Source: Paracidovorax valerianellae (GTDB taxonomy: Bacteria > Pseudomonadota > Gammaproteobacteria > Burkholderiales > Burkholderiaceae_C). From it: a DNA stretch of 64,000 nt. Each line of letters starts with the position of its first letter. The first letter of the stretch is position 1. Below, one piece after another: positions 36,480-45,763 of this stretch. Location of the stretch: assembly GCF_900102625.1 (NCBI RefSeq), contig NZ_FMZC01000015.1, positions 1 to 64,000 of the forward strand, in the 5' to 3' direction. The notes beneath the pieces are model-generated. The model searched no databases. It saw only the letters and a program-made list of their open reading frames with translations, and had not been told where the DNA came from. A program made the translations under genes and the position numbers.

Positions 36480-37217
36480 ATGCCCCGATCCATGCCCATG
36501 TCCCAGAGTGCCGCCACCGAATTCGCTCCGGGCCTTGTCGTTCAAGGCCTCGCCCTCCCGCAATCCCTGTCGGACTACAAACTGATGGCGTTCGACATGG
36601 ACTCGACGCTCATCAACATCGAGTGCGTGGACGAGATCGCCGACGCTGCCGGCCGCAAGGCCGAAGTGGCTGCCATCACCGAAGCCGCCATGCAGGGCCT
36701 GATCACCGACTACAAGGAAAGCCTGCGCCAGCGCGTGGCCCTGCTGCGGGGCGTGGACATGAGCCATCTGGAGCGCGTCTTCACCGAACGCCTGCGCTTC
36801 AACCCCGGTGCGCAGGCGCTCATCACCGCCGCCAAGGCCGCGGGGCTGACGACGCTGCTGGTCTCGGGCGGCTTCACCTTCTTTTCCGACCGAGTGCGTG
36901 CAGGCCTGGGCATCGACCTGTCGCGGGCCAACGTGCTGGAGGCGGAAGGCGGCCAGCTCACCGGCCGCATGGTGGACCAGCCGTGGGGCGACATCTGCGA
37001 CGGCGCAGAAAAGCGCCGCACGCTGCTGGAAGTGGCATCGCTGATGGGCATTTCGCCCTCGCAAGCCATCGCCGTGGGCGACGGTGCCAACGACCTGCCG
37101 ATGATGGGCGTGGCCGGACTGTCGGTGGCCTATCACGCCAAGCCCACGGTGCGAGCGCAGGCCAATGTGGCGATCAATGAAGGCGGACTGGACCGGTTGC
37201 TGGAAGTCCTGCGCTGA
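36480..37217 (+). CDS. serB: Phosphoserine phosphatase
   Basis: Performs the last step of serine synthesis. A 245-residue HAD phosphatase with DMDST (39-43), the nucleophile being Asp39, SGGFTFFSDRVRAGLGID for motif II and GDGANDLPMM for motif III. It lacks the N-terminal ACT domain of E. coli SerB, as is common in this group. Start is one of ATG 36480, 36492 or 36498; the earliest is given. Single-gene unit. Confidence 0.94.
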   Translation: MPRSMPMSQSAATEFAPGLVVQGLALPQSLSDYKLMAFDMDSTLINIECVDEIADAAGRKAEVAAITEAAMQGLITDYKESLRQRVALLRGVDMSHLERVFTERLRFNPGAQALITAAKAAGLTTLLVSGGFTFFSDRVRAGLGIDLSRANVLEAEGGQLTGRMVDQPWGDICDGAEKRRTLLEVASLMGISPSQAIAVGDGANDLPMMGVAGLSVAYHAKPTVRAQANVAINEGGLDRLLEVLR

Positions 37218-37265
37218 AAACGCTGGTTCTGCGAGGGGCAGCAGCGCCAACCCGGCTCGGTGGAT

Positions 37266-37313
37266 TTGCTATTTAATCGATAGCTATCAGGGCACGCCAA
37301 TAAAGCGCTGGAG
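37266..37313 (+). repeat. Dispersed palindromic repeat, copy 4
   Basis: TTGCTATTTAATCGATAGCT, about 18 bases, then AAAGCGCTGGAG. Both blocks of the family are present. It lies in the gap between serB and the MetQ-like gene, downstream of serB. Confidence 0.75.
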
Positions 37314-37488
37314 TCGATTTATTCTCAGTATTTCAGGCTACTCAAAAGTATAAGACGGTCGCGCGTTATATCGTTATGACAATAAATTCGTGACCGCACC
37401 TTTTTGGGGATTTAGACTTGGGGCACCCGGCAAAGCCAAGGAAACATCGGTTTGCCGCCTTCTCATTCCTCCAGAAAGTCTTGCCCAC

Positions 37489-38280
37489 ATGTCTCTCAAG
37501 AAAACCCTGTCCGCCGTGGCGCTCGCCACCCTCGCTCTGGGCGCCCATGCCGCCGATGCCGTGCTGAAGGTCGCCGCCACTGCGGTGCCGCACGCCGAGA
37601 TCCTGAACTTCGTCAAGCCGCAGCTCAAGGCACAGGGCGTGGACCTGCAGGTGCGGGAATTCAGCGACTACATCCAACCCAATGCCGCCGTCGAAGACAA
37701 GCAGCTCGACGCCAACTTCTTTCAGCACCAGCCCTATCTGGACAGCTACAACAAGGACCGCAAGAGCAGCATCGTCGCGGTGCCGAACGGCAAGGTGCAT
37801 GTGGAGCCTTTCGGCGCGTACTCCAAGAAGATCAAGGCCGTGAGCGAGTTGAAGGACGGCGCCGTGATCGCCATCCCCAACGACCCGTCCAACGCCGGCC
37901 GTGCGCTGCTCCTGCTGCAAAAGCAGGGACTGATCGAGTTGAAGGACCCGAAGAACATCACCGCCACACCCATCGACATCGCCAAGAACCCGAAGAAGCT
38001 GAAGTTCCGCGAACTCGAAGCCGCCCTGCTGCCGCGCGCGCTGCAGGACGTGGACCTGGCCCTCATCAACACCAACTACGCCATCGAGGCCAAGCTCAAT
38101 CCGACCAAGGACGCGCTTTTCATCGAAGGCGCCGACTCGCCGTACACCAACCTCGTCGCTGCACGCGCCGATCGCGCCAACGACCCCAGCATTCAAAAGC
38201 TGGTGAAGGCGCTGCACACCCCTGAAGTGAAGAAATTCATTCAGGACAAGTACCAGGGCGCCGTCGTTCCCGCGTTCTGA
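37489..38280 (+). CDS. MetQ/NlpA-family substrate-binding protein
   Basis: A 263-residue periplasmic binding protein of the D-methionine (MetQ) family: VAATAVPHAEILNFVKPQLKAQG, FSDYIQPNAAV, DANFFQHQPYLD and AVIAIPNDPSNAGRALLLL are hallmark blocks. The signal peptide (1-19, ALGAHA) is of the ordinary Sec type with no lipobox cysteine, unlike E. coli MetQ. No metN or metI is adjacent, so it depends on a transporter elsewhere. Start ATG 37489; the frame is open to 37390 but that part is not family-like. Confidence 0.9.
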   Translation: MSLKKTLSAVALATLALGAHAADAVLKVAATAVPHAEILNFVKPQLKAQGVDLQVREFSDYIQPNAAVEDKQLDANFFQHQPYLDSYNKDRKSSIVAVPNGKVHVEPFGAYSKKIKAVSELKDGAVIAIPNDPSNAGRALLLLQKQGLIELKDPKNITATPIDIAKNPKKLKFRELEAALLPRALQDVDLALINTNYAIEAKLNPTKDALFIEGADSPYTNLVAARADRANDPSIQKLVKALHTPEVKKFIQDKYQGAVVPAF

Positions 38281-38305
38281 CCATCACAGCCTGACTTGGC
38301 TCCCG

Positions 38306-38343
38306 CGGCCCGCACGCTCTTGAATCAAGGGCGTTGCGGGCCG
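38306..38343 (+). terminator. Hairpin after the MetQ-like gene, probable terminator
   Basis: CGGCCCGCA pairs with TGCGGGCCG across a loop that itself contains CTTGAATCAAG. Only a weak T-rich stretch follows, so termination is likely but may be incomplete. Confidence 0.5.
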
Positions 38344-38421
38344 AGTCGTTTGGGGCAGGCCACCGCTTCTTCCGACGCCAGGACCGGACGGCGCAGCGAG
38401 TCCACCGGCCTCCAGCGTGCC

Positions 38422-39162
38422 TCAGAACACCATGCCGCCGGCCACGTCGATGGTGGTTCCGGTGATCCATCCGCCCCGCTCCGACACCACGAACGCCACG
38501 GCGTGGGCGATGTCCGCCGGCATGCCCGCGCGGCCGAGCGGTGTCTTGCCCACCAGCACGTCGACCATTTCCCGGGCGGCATCGGCACTGCCTTCCGTCT
38601 TCACAAAGCCCGGGGCAATGCCCACCACACGGATCTGGCGTGGGCCCAATTCCATCGCCAGCGACCGCGTGAGCGTATCGACGGCGCCCTTGGTGGCCGA
38701 ATACGCATGCACCACGGGGTACGGGCTCTTAGCCAGTCCCGAACTGATGTTGACCACGACGCCACCCGCCGGCAGCACCCGCGCCGCAGCTTGAGTGGTC
38801 AGGAGCAGGCCCCGCACATTGAGCGCAAAGTGTGCATCGATGCTGTCCGCCGTGACCGAATCCAGCGAGTCCACACGGTAGATGCCGGCGTTGTTGACCA
38901 GGATGTCCAGCCGCCCGAAGTGCGTCAGCGCGGCATCGATCAACGGCTGGATCTGCGACGGCTGCGACAGGTCTGCCTGGGCCGCTATGGCGCGCCCTCC
39001 TGCGGCGGTGATGCGGCGAACGACGGTGTCCGCATCAGCCGCGCTGGTGGCGTAGTTCACGATGATGGATGCGCCATCGGCAGCCAGCCGCTCGGCGATG
39101 CCGGCGCCGATGCCTTTGGATGAACCGGTGACGATGGCGACCTTGCCTGCGAGTGAGCTCAT
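38422..39162 (-). CDS. SDR family oxidoreductase
   Basis: A 246-residue classical short-chain dehydrogenase/reductase. TGSSKGIG (12-19) binds the cofactor, NNAG follows, and the catalytic Ser (NISSGLAKS) with the YSATK pair are intact. The C-terminal GGWITGTTIDVAGG is of FabG type. Start ATG 39162. It is divergent to a LysR-type regulator across 135 bases, the usual arrangement of a regulator and its target gene. Substrate unknown. Confidence 0.9.
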   Translation of the reverse strand: MSSLAGKVAIVTGSSKGIGAGIAERLAADGASIIVNYATSAADADTVVRRITAAGGRAIAAQADLSQPSQIQPLIDAALTHFGRLDILVNNAGIYRVDSLDSVTADSIDAHFALNVRGLLLTTQAAARVLPAGGVVVNISSGLAKSPYPVVHAYSATKGAVDTLTRSLAMELGPRQIRVVGIAPGFVKTEGSADAAREMVDVLVGKTPLGRAGMPADIAHAVAFVVSERGGWITGTTIDVAGGMVF

Positions 39163-39297
39163 GGAATTTCCTGGGGGGTTGAGTTTGAAAAAACACCGGC
39201 ACTGGGCCGGAGAAGCACCGACGATAGGCACAACGTCGCTTCAGATAAATGGGGGCTCCCGGCATGCGGCTTGAAGCAGCGCTTCATAATCCGCGCC

Positions 39298-40191
39298 ATG
39301 TCTCCTGACCTGCTCGCCCCCATCGCCGCGTTCGCGCGCGTGGCGCACCACGCCAGCTTCACCCGCGCCGCCGCCGAGCTGGGCGTGTCGCCATCGGCCC
39401 TGTCGCAGACCATCCGCAAGCTCGAAGCCGGCCTGGGTGTGCGGCTGCTCGACCGCTCGACGCGCCGCGTCGGCGTGACCGAATTGGGCCAGCGGTTCCT
39501 GGCGCAGGCACAACCGAGCCTGGCTTCATTGGCGCTGGCGATCGAAGGCATGAACGAGTCGCGCGACACGCCTTCCGGCCTGCTGCGGCTCAACCTGTCG
39601 CGCACCGCCGCCGACATCGTGGTGATGCCGCACCTGACGGCGTTTCTCGATGCGTTCCCGGACGTCACGCTCGACCTGCACTGCGACAACGCGCTGCTCG
39701 ACATCGTGGCCGGCGGTTTCGATGCCGGCATTCGCCTGGGCGAATTCCTGGCGCAGGACGTGGTGGCCGTGCCCATGGGTGGACGGCAACGCATCGCGAC
39801 CGTGGCGGCACCCCGGTACCTGGAGGGACGCGCCCTGCCCAAAACACCGCAGGATCTGGCCGGCCACCGCTGCCTCAACGTGCGGCTGGGCGGGGGAATC
39901 TACCGCTGGGAATACACGCACGGGGGGCGCGAGGTCGAGGTGGAAGTGCAAGGGCCGCTGATCTCCAACGACGGCGACACCCTGATCGCCGCCGTGCGCG
40001 CCGGCGCCGGCATCGCCTGCGTGTTCGAAGTGCAGGTGGCCGACGACATCGCCGCAGGCCGGATGGTGCCGGTGCTGGAGCCGTGGTGGCCGACGTTTCC
40101 GGGCTTCTACCTCTACCACCCCAGCCGCGCCCACGTGCCACGCAAGCTGCGCGTGTTCATCGACTTCATGCAGGCCCGCGCGGGGCGCTGA
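39298..40191 (+). CDS. LysR-family transcriptional regulator
   Basis: A 297-residue LysR regulator. The N-terminal helix-turn-helix is FTRAAAELGVSPSALSQTIRKLE, and the periplasmic-binding-like effector domain starts at about 90 (LRLNLSRTAADIVVMPHL). It is most like the CrgA/YafC-type group often paired with a divergent SDR. Start ATG 39298, just after a possible TTG at 39271. The divergent SDR gene is the likely target. Confidence 0.92.
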   Translation: MSPDLLAPIAAFARVAHHASFTRAAAELGVSPSALSQTIRKLEAGLGVRLLDRSTRRVGVTELGQRFLAQAQPSLASLALAIEGMNESRDTPSGLLRLNLSRTAADIVVMPHLTAFLDAFPDVTLDLHCDNALLDIVAGGFDAGIRLGEFLAQDVVAVPMGGRQRIATVAAPRYLEGRALPKTPQDLAGHRCLNVRLGGGIYRWEYTHGGREVEVEVQGPLISNDGDTLIAAVRAGAGIACVFEVQVADDIAAGRMVPVLEPWWPTFPGFYLYHPSRAHVPRKLRVFIDFMQARAGR

Positions 40192-40200
40192 CGGCCGGCA

Positions 40201-40860
40201 TCATTCGACCTGAAGGCTGCGCGCCACCCACCAGGCCAGCGCGAACATGGTCGCACCGGTCAGCGTGTCGAGCACCCGCCACGCGAGCGGGTTGGCGAAC
40301 ACGTTCTGCAGCCGCCGTCCGGCAAAGGCCAGCAGCAGAAACCACAGCAGGCTGGCGCTGGCCGCACCCACCACGAAGACCCACTTCAGGCCGCCATCCT
40401 GGCGCGCGCCGATCGAGCCGATCAGCACCACCGTGTCCAGGTACACATGCGGATTCAGCAGCGTGATGACCGCCAGCGCGCCGAGCACGCCCAGCACGCC
40501 GCGCTCGGCCCGCCCCGTCGCCGCCAGCCCGGCTTGCAGTGCGAAGAACGCGCGGTGCCAGGCAAAGCAGCCGTACGCGAAAAGGAACACTGCGCCGCCC
40601 AGCGTCAAGTAGTGGGCCAGCGTGGGCGAGCGCCCCAGCAACTGCGCCATGCCCGCCACGCCCACGGCCACCAGCAGCGCATCGCAGACGACACACCACG
40701 CCACGCAGGCGCGCACATGGCGGCCCTGCACGGCCTGGCGCAGCACGTACAGGTTCTGGGCACCGATCGAGACGATCAGCGTGAGGCACACCGTGAAGCC
40801 GGCCAGCCAGGAGGCAGAGACGGAAGCGGCGGAAAAGGAAGAGGTCGAAGCGGTCCACAT
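40201..40860 (-). CDS. LysE/ArgO-family amino acid exporter
   Basis: A 219-residue membrane protein with five to six helices. FTVCLTLIVSIGAQNLYVLRQ and LNPHVYLDTVVLIGSIGA are signatures of LysE/ArgO exporters of lysine and arginine. The divergent gene encodes an ArgP/LysG regulator, which supports an export function for basic amino acids. Converges with the LysR gene upstream of it, ten bases apart. Confidence 0.92.
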   Translation of the reverse strand: MWTASTSSFSAASVSASWLAGFTVCLTLIVSIGAQNLYVLRQAVQGRHVRACVAWCVVCDALLVAVGVAGMAQLLGRSPTLAHYLTLGGAVFLFAYGCFAWHRAFFALQAGLAATGRAERGVLGVLGALAVITLLNPHVYLDTVVLIGSIGARQDGGLKWVFVVGAASASLLWFLLLAFAGRRLQNVFANPLAWRVLDTLTGATMFALAWWVARSLQVE

Positions 40861-40886
40861 GGGGTGAATTGTCTGAACCGCGCCGG

Positions 40887-40902
40887 TTTAAGTAAACTTA
40901 AA
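40887..40902. promoter_or_regulatory. Inverted repeat between lysE and argP, candidate regulator site
   Basis: TTTAAG (40887-40892) and CTTAAA (40897-40902) with a TAAA spacer form an AT-rich dyad in a 69-base divergent gap. LysR-type sites are short dyads of this type, so ArgP binding is plausible. Confidence 0.4.
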
Positions 40903-40929
40903 GTCTCTAACCAATGTGAAGCAAAACTG

Positions 40930-41883
40930 ATGCTGGACTACGCCGGATTGGAAGCCTTGGCCGCCGTGGTGCGCGAGGGCAGCTTCGAGCGCGCCGCGCG
41001 CAAGCTGCACGTCACGCCGTCGGCCATTTCGCAGCGCGTGAAACAGCTGGAAGAGCGCGTGGGCCAGGTGCTGGTGCTGCGCGGAACGCCTTGCACGGGC
41101 ACCGAGGCCGGCCGCCGGCTGTGCCTGCACGTGGAACAGGTCGCCTTGCTGGAAAACGAGTTGCGCCGGGCCAACCCCGCGCTGATGCCAGACACGCAGG
41201 CGCCCGCACCGACGTTGAAACTGGCAGTGAACGCCGACTCGCTGTCCACCTGGTTCATGGACGCGATGACAGCCTTCACCGCCGGGGGCAACGAACTGCT
41301 GGACATCCGCATCGACGACCAGGAACACACGGCCCAGCGGCTGCGCGAAGGCGAAGTGATCGCGGCCGTGACCGCCAGCGCGGGCACCATCGCGGGTTGC
41401 AACACCTGGCCGCTGGGGGCCATGCACTACGTGGCGGTCAGCAGCCCGGCCTTCGTCGCCCGCCACTTCGCCGAAGGCGTCACGCCCGAGACCGCCGCGC
41501 TGGCGCCGATGATGGTTTACGGCCGCAACGACCGGCTGCAGGACCAGTGGCTGCAGCACCAGGGCCTGGCGTCGCGCCGGCACCCGCCCCGGCACTTCAT
41601 GCCGTCCAACCAGGGGTTCCTGCGCAGTTGCGAAGTCGGCATGGGCTGGGGCATGCACCCCACGGTGCTGATCGAACGACAACTGGCCGACGGCACTCTG
41701 GTGGAGTTGCTCCCCGGCGCCACACTGGACGTGCCGCTGTACTGGGCACTTCCCCGCTCGGCCCAGGCCGGCCTGGAGCGGCTCACCCATTGCGTGATGG
41801 CGGCGGCCACGGCATGGCTGGGCGAGGGCGCGAAGGCCGGGCAGCGCGCGGCCATTTCAAAAAGACCTGGCAAAAAGCATTGA
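40930..41883 (+). CDS. argP: ArgP/LysG-type LysR regulator
   Basis: A 317-residue regulator with the ArgP-style start MLDYAGLEALAAVVREGSFERAARKL and the helix-turn-helix HVTPSAISQRVKQLEE. LAVNADSLSTWF and SNQGFLRSCEVGMGWGMHP are blocks of the ArgP/LysG group, which senses lysine or arginine. The short gap to the divergent exporter gene indicates control of amino acid export. The C-terminal 15 residues are basic and not conserved. The next 177 bases hold no gene that I can see. Confidence 0.9.
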   Translation: MLDYAGLEALAAVVREGSFERAARKLHVTPSAISQRVKQLEERVGQVLVLRGTPCTGTEAGRRLCLHVEQVALLENELRRANPALMPDTQAPAPTLKLAVNADSLSTWFMDAMTAFTAGGNELLDIRIDDQEHTAQRLREGEVIAAVTASAGTIAGCNTWPLGAMHYVAVSSPAFVARHFAEGVTPETAALAPMMVYGRNDRLQDQWLQHQGLASRRHPPRHFMPSNQGFLRSCEVGMGWGMHPTVLIERQLADGTLVELLPGATLDVPLYWALPRSAQAGLERLTHCVMAAATAWLGEGAKAGQRAAISKRPGKKH

Positions 41884-42060
41884 AGACTCGGATCAAGGCC
41901 GCAGTGGCCGCCATGCCTGCTCTCGGGCCATTGCCCTGCATCAACGCCCGGTTGGCGAAGGCAAGGCATGCTGGCAATGCTCCAACCATCCTCGCCGACC
42001 ATCCTCGCCGACCTTTCCCCGCCGAATCACTGCTGAATCACTGCACAGTGCGCCGCACCG

Positions 42061-42489
42061 ATGACTGAACCTTTACCGCCCCGTCCCGTTCCGCAGAGCA
42101 CGGTGGACCTGTCCCGCCTGACCGATCTCGTGCACGGCTTTTATGCCGACGTGCGCCGCGATGCCCTGCTGGGCCCGGTGTTCGATGCGGCGCTGCATGG
42201 GCGCTGGGAGGCCCATCTGGAGCGCATGGTGGACTTCTGGAGCACGGTGGCGCTGGGCAGCCAGCGCTATCGCGCCAACGTGCTGCAGCGGCACGGGTCG
42301 CTGGAAGGGGTGACGCCCGCGCATTTCGCGGCCTGGGTGGGGCTCTGGCAACGGCACACCGAGCAGCGTTTCACGCCCGAGGTCGCGCAACCCCTGCAGC
42401 AGGCTGCGCACGGTGTGGCACGGGCCTTGTTCAAACGCTGTTTCGGACATGCACCGCCCTTTGACGCGGAGCGCGAAGACAGCGACTGA
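42061..42489 (+). CDS. Group III truncated hemoglobin
   Basis: A 142-residue small heme protein. FYADVRRDALLGPVF (27-41) carries the B9 Phe and B10 Tyr of the distal pocket, and ERMVDFWSTVALGSQRY is typical of group III. His88 (VTPAHFAAWVGLW) is the likely proximal ligand. Such globins are often linked to oxygen or nitric oxide handling. Single gene in plus orientation; the neighbours on the minus strand are unrelated. Confidence 0.92.
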   Translation: MTEPLPPRPVPQSTVDLSRLTDLVHGFYADVRRDALLGPVFDAALHGRWEAHLERMVDFWSTVALGSQRYRANVLQRHGSLEGVTPAHFAAWVGLWQRHTEQRFTPEVAQPLQQAAHGVARALFKRCFGHAPPFDAEREDSD

Positions 42490-42521
42490 GCGGGTTCCTG
42501 GAAAAAGACCGGCCAGCCCGT

Positions 42522-42755
42522 TCAGTCCTGCCGTGTTGACCGGCCCTGGGCGCGCAGCGGTTCCAGCAGCGCAGACAGCCCGTTGTGGTCGATCTCGTGC
42601 ATGAGGGCCAGCAGCCGGCCCAGATCGCCGCGCGGAAAGCCTTCGCGGGCGAACCAGTTCAGGTAATTGCCGGGCAGGTCCGCAATTGCATGGCCCTTGT
42701 ATTTGCCGTAGGGCATCTGGACGGTCAGCAGGCGCTGCAGTTGCTCGGTGTCCAT
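42522..42755 (-). CDS. DUF3820 family protein
   Basis: A 77-residue protein with the DUF3820 core MPYGKYKGHAIADLPGNYLNWFAREGFPRGDLGRLL-type pattern: PYGKYKG, LPxxYLNWF, then G-LG. The family is sometimes called a quorum-sensing-regulated virulence factor, but its biochemical role is unknown. The start is ATG 42755, or GTG 42767 just after the yciH stop. Probably co-transcribed with yciH. Confidence 0.85.
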   Translation of the reverse strand: MDTEQLQRLLTVQMPYGKYKGHAIADLPGNYLNWFAREGFPRGDLGRLLALMHEIDHNGLSALLEPLRAQGRSTRQD

Positions 42756-42769
42756 CGCGGAGTTCACGC

Positions 42770-43129
42770 TCAGCCCCCGGCCCGCTTGACGGTGTGGCCC
42801 CGCTGGCGAAGCGCTTCCATCACGCGCTCCACATGGTCGCCTTGCACTTCGATGATGCCGTCCTTCACGGTGCCGCCGCTGCCGCAGGCGGCCTTGAGCT
42901 GCTTGCCCAGTTGCGCCAGCGCGGCTTCGTCGAGCGCCACGCCTTTCACCAGCGTCACGGCCTTGCCGCCCCGCCCTTTCGTCTCACGCGATACACGCAC
43001 GATGCCGTCGCCGGCAGGCGCCGGGCGGGCCGCCTTGCATTCGCACTGCGCGACCGGCTTGCGGCAACCCGGACACATGCGCCCGGCATCGGTCGAGTAG
43101 ACGAGCCCGCCCAGATCGCTCAAGCGCAT
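42770..43129 (-). CDS. yciH: SUI1/eIF1-like translation factor YciH
   Basis: A 119-residue protein. The N-terminus has a small cysteine cluster (MCPGCRKPVAQCEC). The C-terminal SUI1 domain includes KGRGGKAVTLVKGV and GSGGTVKDGIIEVQGDH. YciH-type factors affect initiation fidelity and stress translation. Followed after a few bases by the DUF3820 gene. The 219 bases upstream to the helicase gene show no further gene. Confidence 0.92.
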   Translation of the reverse strand: MRLSDLGGLVYSTDAGRMCPGCRKPVAQCECKAARPAPAGDGIVRVSRETKGRGGKAVTLVKGVALDEAALAQLGKQLKAACGSGGTVKDGIIEVQGDHVERVMEALRQRGHTVKRAGG

Positions 43130-43348
43130 GGCGATACCCCCGGAGCGGCGGCGGAACCGAAAACAAAAGCGGGGTTGAAGGCAAAGGCGGAGGCAATCGA
43201 CATCATGGCGTTCGGCGACGAAGGGCAGCAGACCCGGCCCAGCGAGGCCAGGTCAACCAACGGCTGCAAAACCGCGAATTATCCGCGCCCCGGCCTGGGG
43301 CGGCACAATCGCGGGTTGCTCTCTTTCGCGCCACCGTGCGCGCCTGCC

Positions 43349-44623
43349 ATGCCTTTTGCCTCTCTCGGCCTCTCGCCCGCCCTTGCCCACGCTGCCGACG
43401 CGATGGGTTTCACCACGCCCACGGCGGTCCAGGCCGAGGCCATTCCCGCCGTGCTGCGCGGCGCCGACGTGCGGGCCTGCGCTCAGACCGGCTCGGGCAA
43501 GACCGCGGCCTTCGCCCTCCCCCTGCTGCAGCAGTGCCTGCCGCATACGCTGGCCCAGCCCGGCCGGGGCGCACGCCGCGCTCGCGCCCTGGTGCTGGTG
43601 CCCACGCGTGAATTGGCCGAGCAGGTCGGCGAGGTGCTGCGCGACCTGGCGCGGCACCTGCTGCCCCAGCGCCTGGCGGTGGCCGTGGTGTTCGGCGGCG
43701 TGTCGATCAATCCGCAGATGATGGGCCTTCGCAGCGGGGCCGACATCGTGGTCGCCACGCCGGGCCGCCTGCTGGACCTGGTGGACCACAACGCGCTGTC
43801 GCTGTCCGCCGTCGAGACCCTGGTGCTCGACGAGGCCGACCGCCTGCTCGACCTGGGGTTTGCCGACGAACTGAACCGCGTGCTGGCCCTGCTGCCCGCG
43901 CAGCGGCAAAACCTGCTTTTTTCGGCCACCTTCGCGCCGGCCGTGGCGGCGCTGGCCGACGGGTTGTTGCGCGAGCCGGTGCGCATCGACGTGGCCCACA
44001 CGCCCGAAACCACCCCCGACATCGCGCAGCGCGCCATCGCCGTGGACCCGGGACGGCGCACGCAGTTGCTGCGCCACCTGGTGCAGACGCACGAATGGTC
44101 GCGCGTGCTGGTCTTCGTGGCCACGCAGTACGCGGCGGAACACGTGGCCGAAAAGCTCTACCAGGCCGGCATTTTCGCCTCGCCCTTCCACGGCGGGCTG
44201 AGCCAGGGTGCGCGCAAGCAAGTGCTGCAGGAGTTCAAGGACGACCGCTGGCAGGTGGTGGTGACGACCGATCTGGCCTCGCGCGGGATCGACATCGCGC
44301 AGTTGCCCGTGGTGGTCAATTTCGACCTGCCGCGCTCCGCCACCGACTACGTGCACCGCATCGGCCGCACCGGCCGCGCGGGCGAAGCCGGCACGGTCGT
44401 GAGCTTTGTGAGCGGCAGCACCGAAGCGCACTGGCGGCTGATCGAAAAGCGCCAGCGCCTGAACCTGCCCCTGGCGCAGATTCCCGGGTTCGAGCCCACC
44501 GAAGCCGCGCCCGCGGTCCCTCCGGGCAATGGCGGTATCAAGGGCAAGCGCCCCAGCAAGAAAGACAAGCTGCGCGCTGCCGAAGCGGCCCGGCAAGGCG
44601 GCGACGGCGGCGCCAACGATTGA
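43349..44623 (+). CDS. DEAD-box ATP-dependent RNA helicase (RhlE-like)
   Basis: A 424-residue helicase core. The Q motif F-PTAVQAEAIP, motif I AQTGSGKT (45-52), PTRELAEQV, ATPGRLLDL, motif II DEAD (161-164), SAT, RGIDIAQLP and HRIGRTGRAG are all present. The short basic tail (KGKRPSKKDKLRAAEAARQ) is RhlE-like. It unwinds structured RNA in ribosome assembly or mRNA decay. Start ATG 43349; the open frame reaching back to 42686 is not conserved. Confidence 0.93.
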   Translation: MPFASLGLSPALAHAADAMGFTTPTAVQAEAIPAVLRGADVRACAQTGSGKTAAFALPLLQQCLPHTLAQPGRGARRARALVLVPTRELAEQVGEVLRDLARHLLPQRLAVAVVFGGVSINPQMMGLRSGADIVVATPGRLLDLVDHNALSLSAVETLVLDEADRLLDLGFADELNRVLALLPAQRQNLLFSATFAPAVAALADGLLREPVRIDVAHTPETTPDIAQRAIAVDPGRRTQLLRHLVQTHEWSRVLVFVATQYAAEHVAEKLYQAGIFASPFHGGLSQGARKQVLQEFKDDRWQVVVTTDLASRGIDIAQLPVVVNFDLPRSATDYVHRIGRTGRAGEAGTVVSFVSGSTEAHWRLIEKRQRLNLPLAQIPGFEPTEAAPAVPPGNGGIKGKRPSKKDKLRAAEAARQGGDGGAND

Positions 44624-44650
44624 TCCGGCCTCGGTCGCTCCTGGCCCCGT

Positions 44651-45655
44651 TCAGCCGCGGGTTCGGGGGTACAGCGGATAGCCCGGGTCGGTATAGCCCG
44701 GCGTGGACGGGTGGCCCGGCGCCACCAGTTCGTCGATCAGGGATTCGTCCTCTGCGGTCACGGTCACGCCGAGCGCCGGCGCGTAGTCCTGCCACTGCGC
44801 CAGCGTGCGAGGGCCCGCGATCACCGAGCTCACCGCGCGGTGGGCCAGCACCCAGGCGGTGGCGAACTGCGCCAGCGTCACGCCACGTGCCTCGGCATGG
44901 CCTTTCAGCCGCTGCGCGATCTGCAGCGACTCTTCACGGAACTCGGTCTCGGCCATGCGCTTGTCGCCGCGCGCGGCGCGGGTGCCCTCGGCGGGCGGCT
45001 GGCCCGGCAGGTACTTGCCGGTGAGCACGCCGCGCGCTACCGGGCTATAGGGCACCACGCCCACGCCGTGGTATTCGCAGGCCGGCAAGATTTCGACCTC
45101 GGGCATGCGATTGAGCAGGTTGTAGTAAGGCTGGCACACCACCGGCCCCGGCATGCCGATGCGCGCCGCCAGGTTCACCAGTTCGGTGATGCGCCAGGCG
45201 CGGAAGTTGGACACGCCCCAGTAGCGGATCTTGCCGGCGCGCAGCAGCGCGTCGATGGCGAAGAGCGGCTCCTGCAGGTCCATGCCGTTCTCGTCGCGGT
45301 GCAGGTACAGGATGTCCACATGGTCGGTCTGCAGCCGGGCCAGGCTGGCATCGACTTCGCGCAGCATCCAGGTGCGCGAGTACTGCGCTTCGTTCACCCG
45401 GTCGGACATCTTGTTGCCCAGCTTGGTCGCCAGCACCCAGTCGTGACGCTGGCCCTTGAGCAGCTCGCCCAGCATGGTTTCCGAAGCGCCGCGCGTGTAC
45501 ACGTCGGCCGTGTCGACGAAGTTCACGCCACGCTCGCGCGCATCGGCCACGATGGCCGCCGCCTCGTCGCGCCCGGTCTGGTCGCCGAACATCATGGTGC
45601 CCAGGCACAGGGCGGAAACTTTCAGGTTGCTGCGGCCAAGGCGGCGGTATTGCAT
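44651..45655 (-). CDS. Aldo/keto reductase (YajO/general-stress type)
   Basis: A 334-residue aldo/keto reductase with tetrad Asp48, Tyr53 (NFVDTADVYTRG), Lys78 (LATKLGNK) and His119 (YLHRDENG). SLARLQTDHVDILYLHRDENG and PVVCQPYYNLLNRMPE are typical of the AKR11/12-like bacterial group. Converges with the helicase gene. It is unrelated in sequence detail to the reductase at 293-1285. Substrate unknown. Confidence 0.9.
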   Translation of the reverse strand: MQYRRLGRSNLKVSALCLGTMMFGDQTGRDEAAAIVADARERGVNFVDTADVYTRGASETMLGELLKGQRHDWVLATKLGNKMSDRVNEAQYSRTWMLREVDASLARLQTDHVDILYLHRDENGMDLQEPLFAIDALLRAGKIRYWGVSNFRAWRITELVNLAARIGMPGPVVCQPYYNLLNRMPEVEILPACEYHGVGVVPYSPVARGVLTGKYLPGQPPAEGTRAARGDKRMAETEFREESLQIAQRLKGHAEARGVTLAQFATAWVLAHRAVSSVIAGPRTLAQWQDYAPALGVTVTAEDESLIDELVAPGHPSTPGYTDPGYPLYPRTRG

Positions 45656-45763
45656 GGCAAAAACCTTTCGGTGAAAAAAGAAGGACAGGGGAAAGAGCGG
45701 GAGGAAAGAGAAGCGGATGCGCCTGCAGGCACCGGCCAGCAGCGGCCCAGCATCGGCGCTGGA

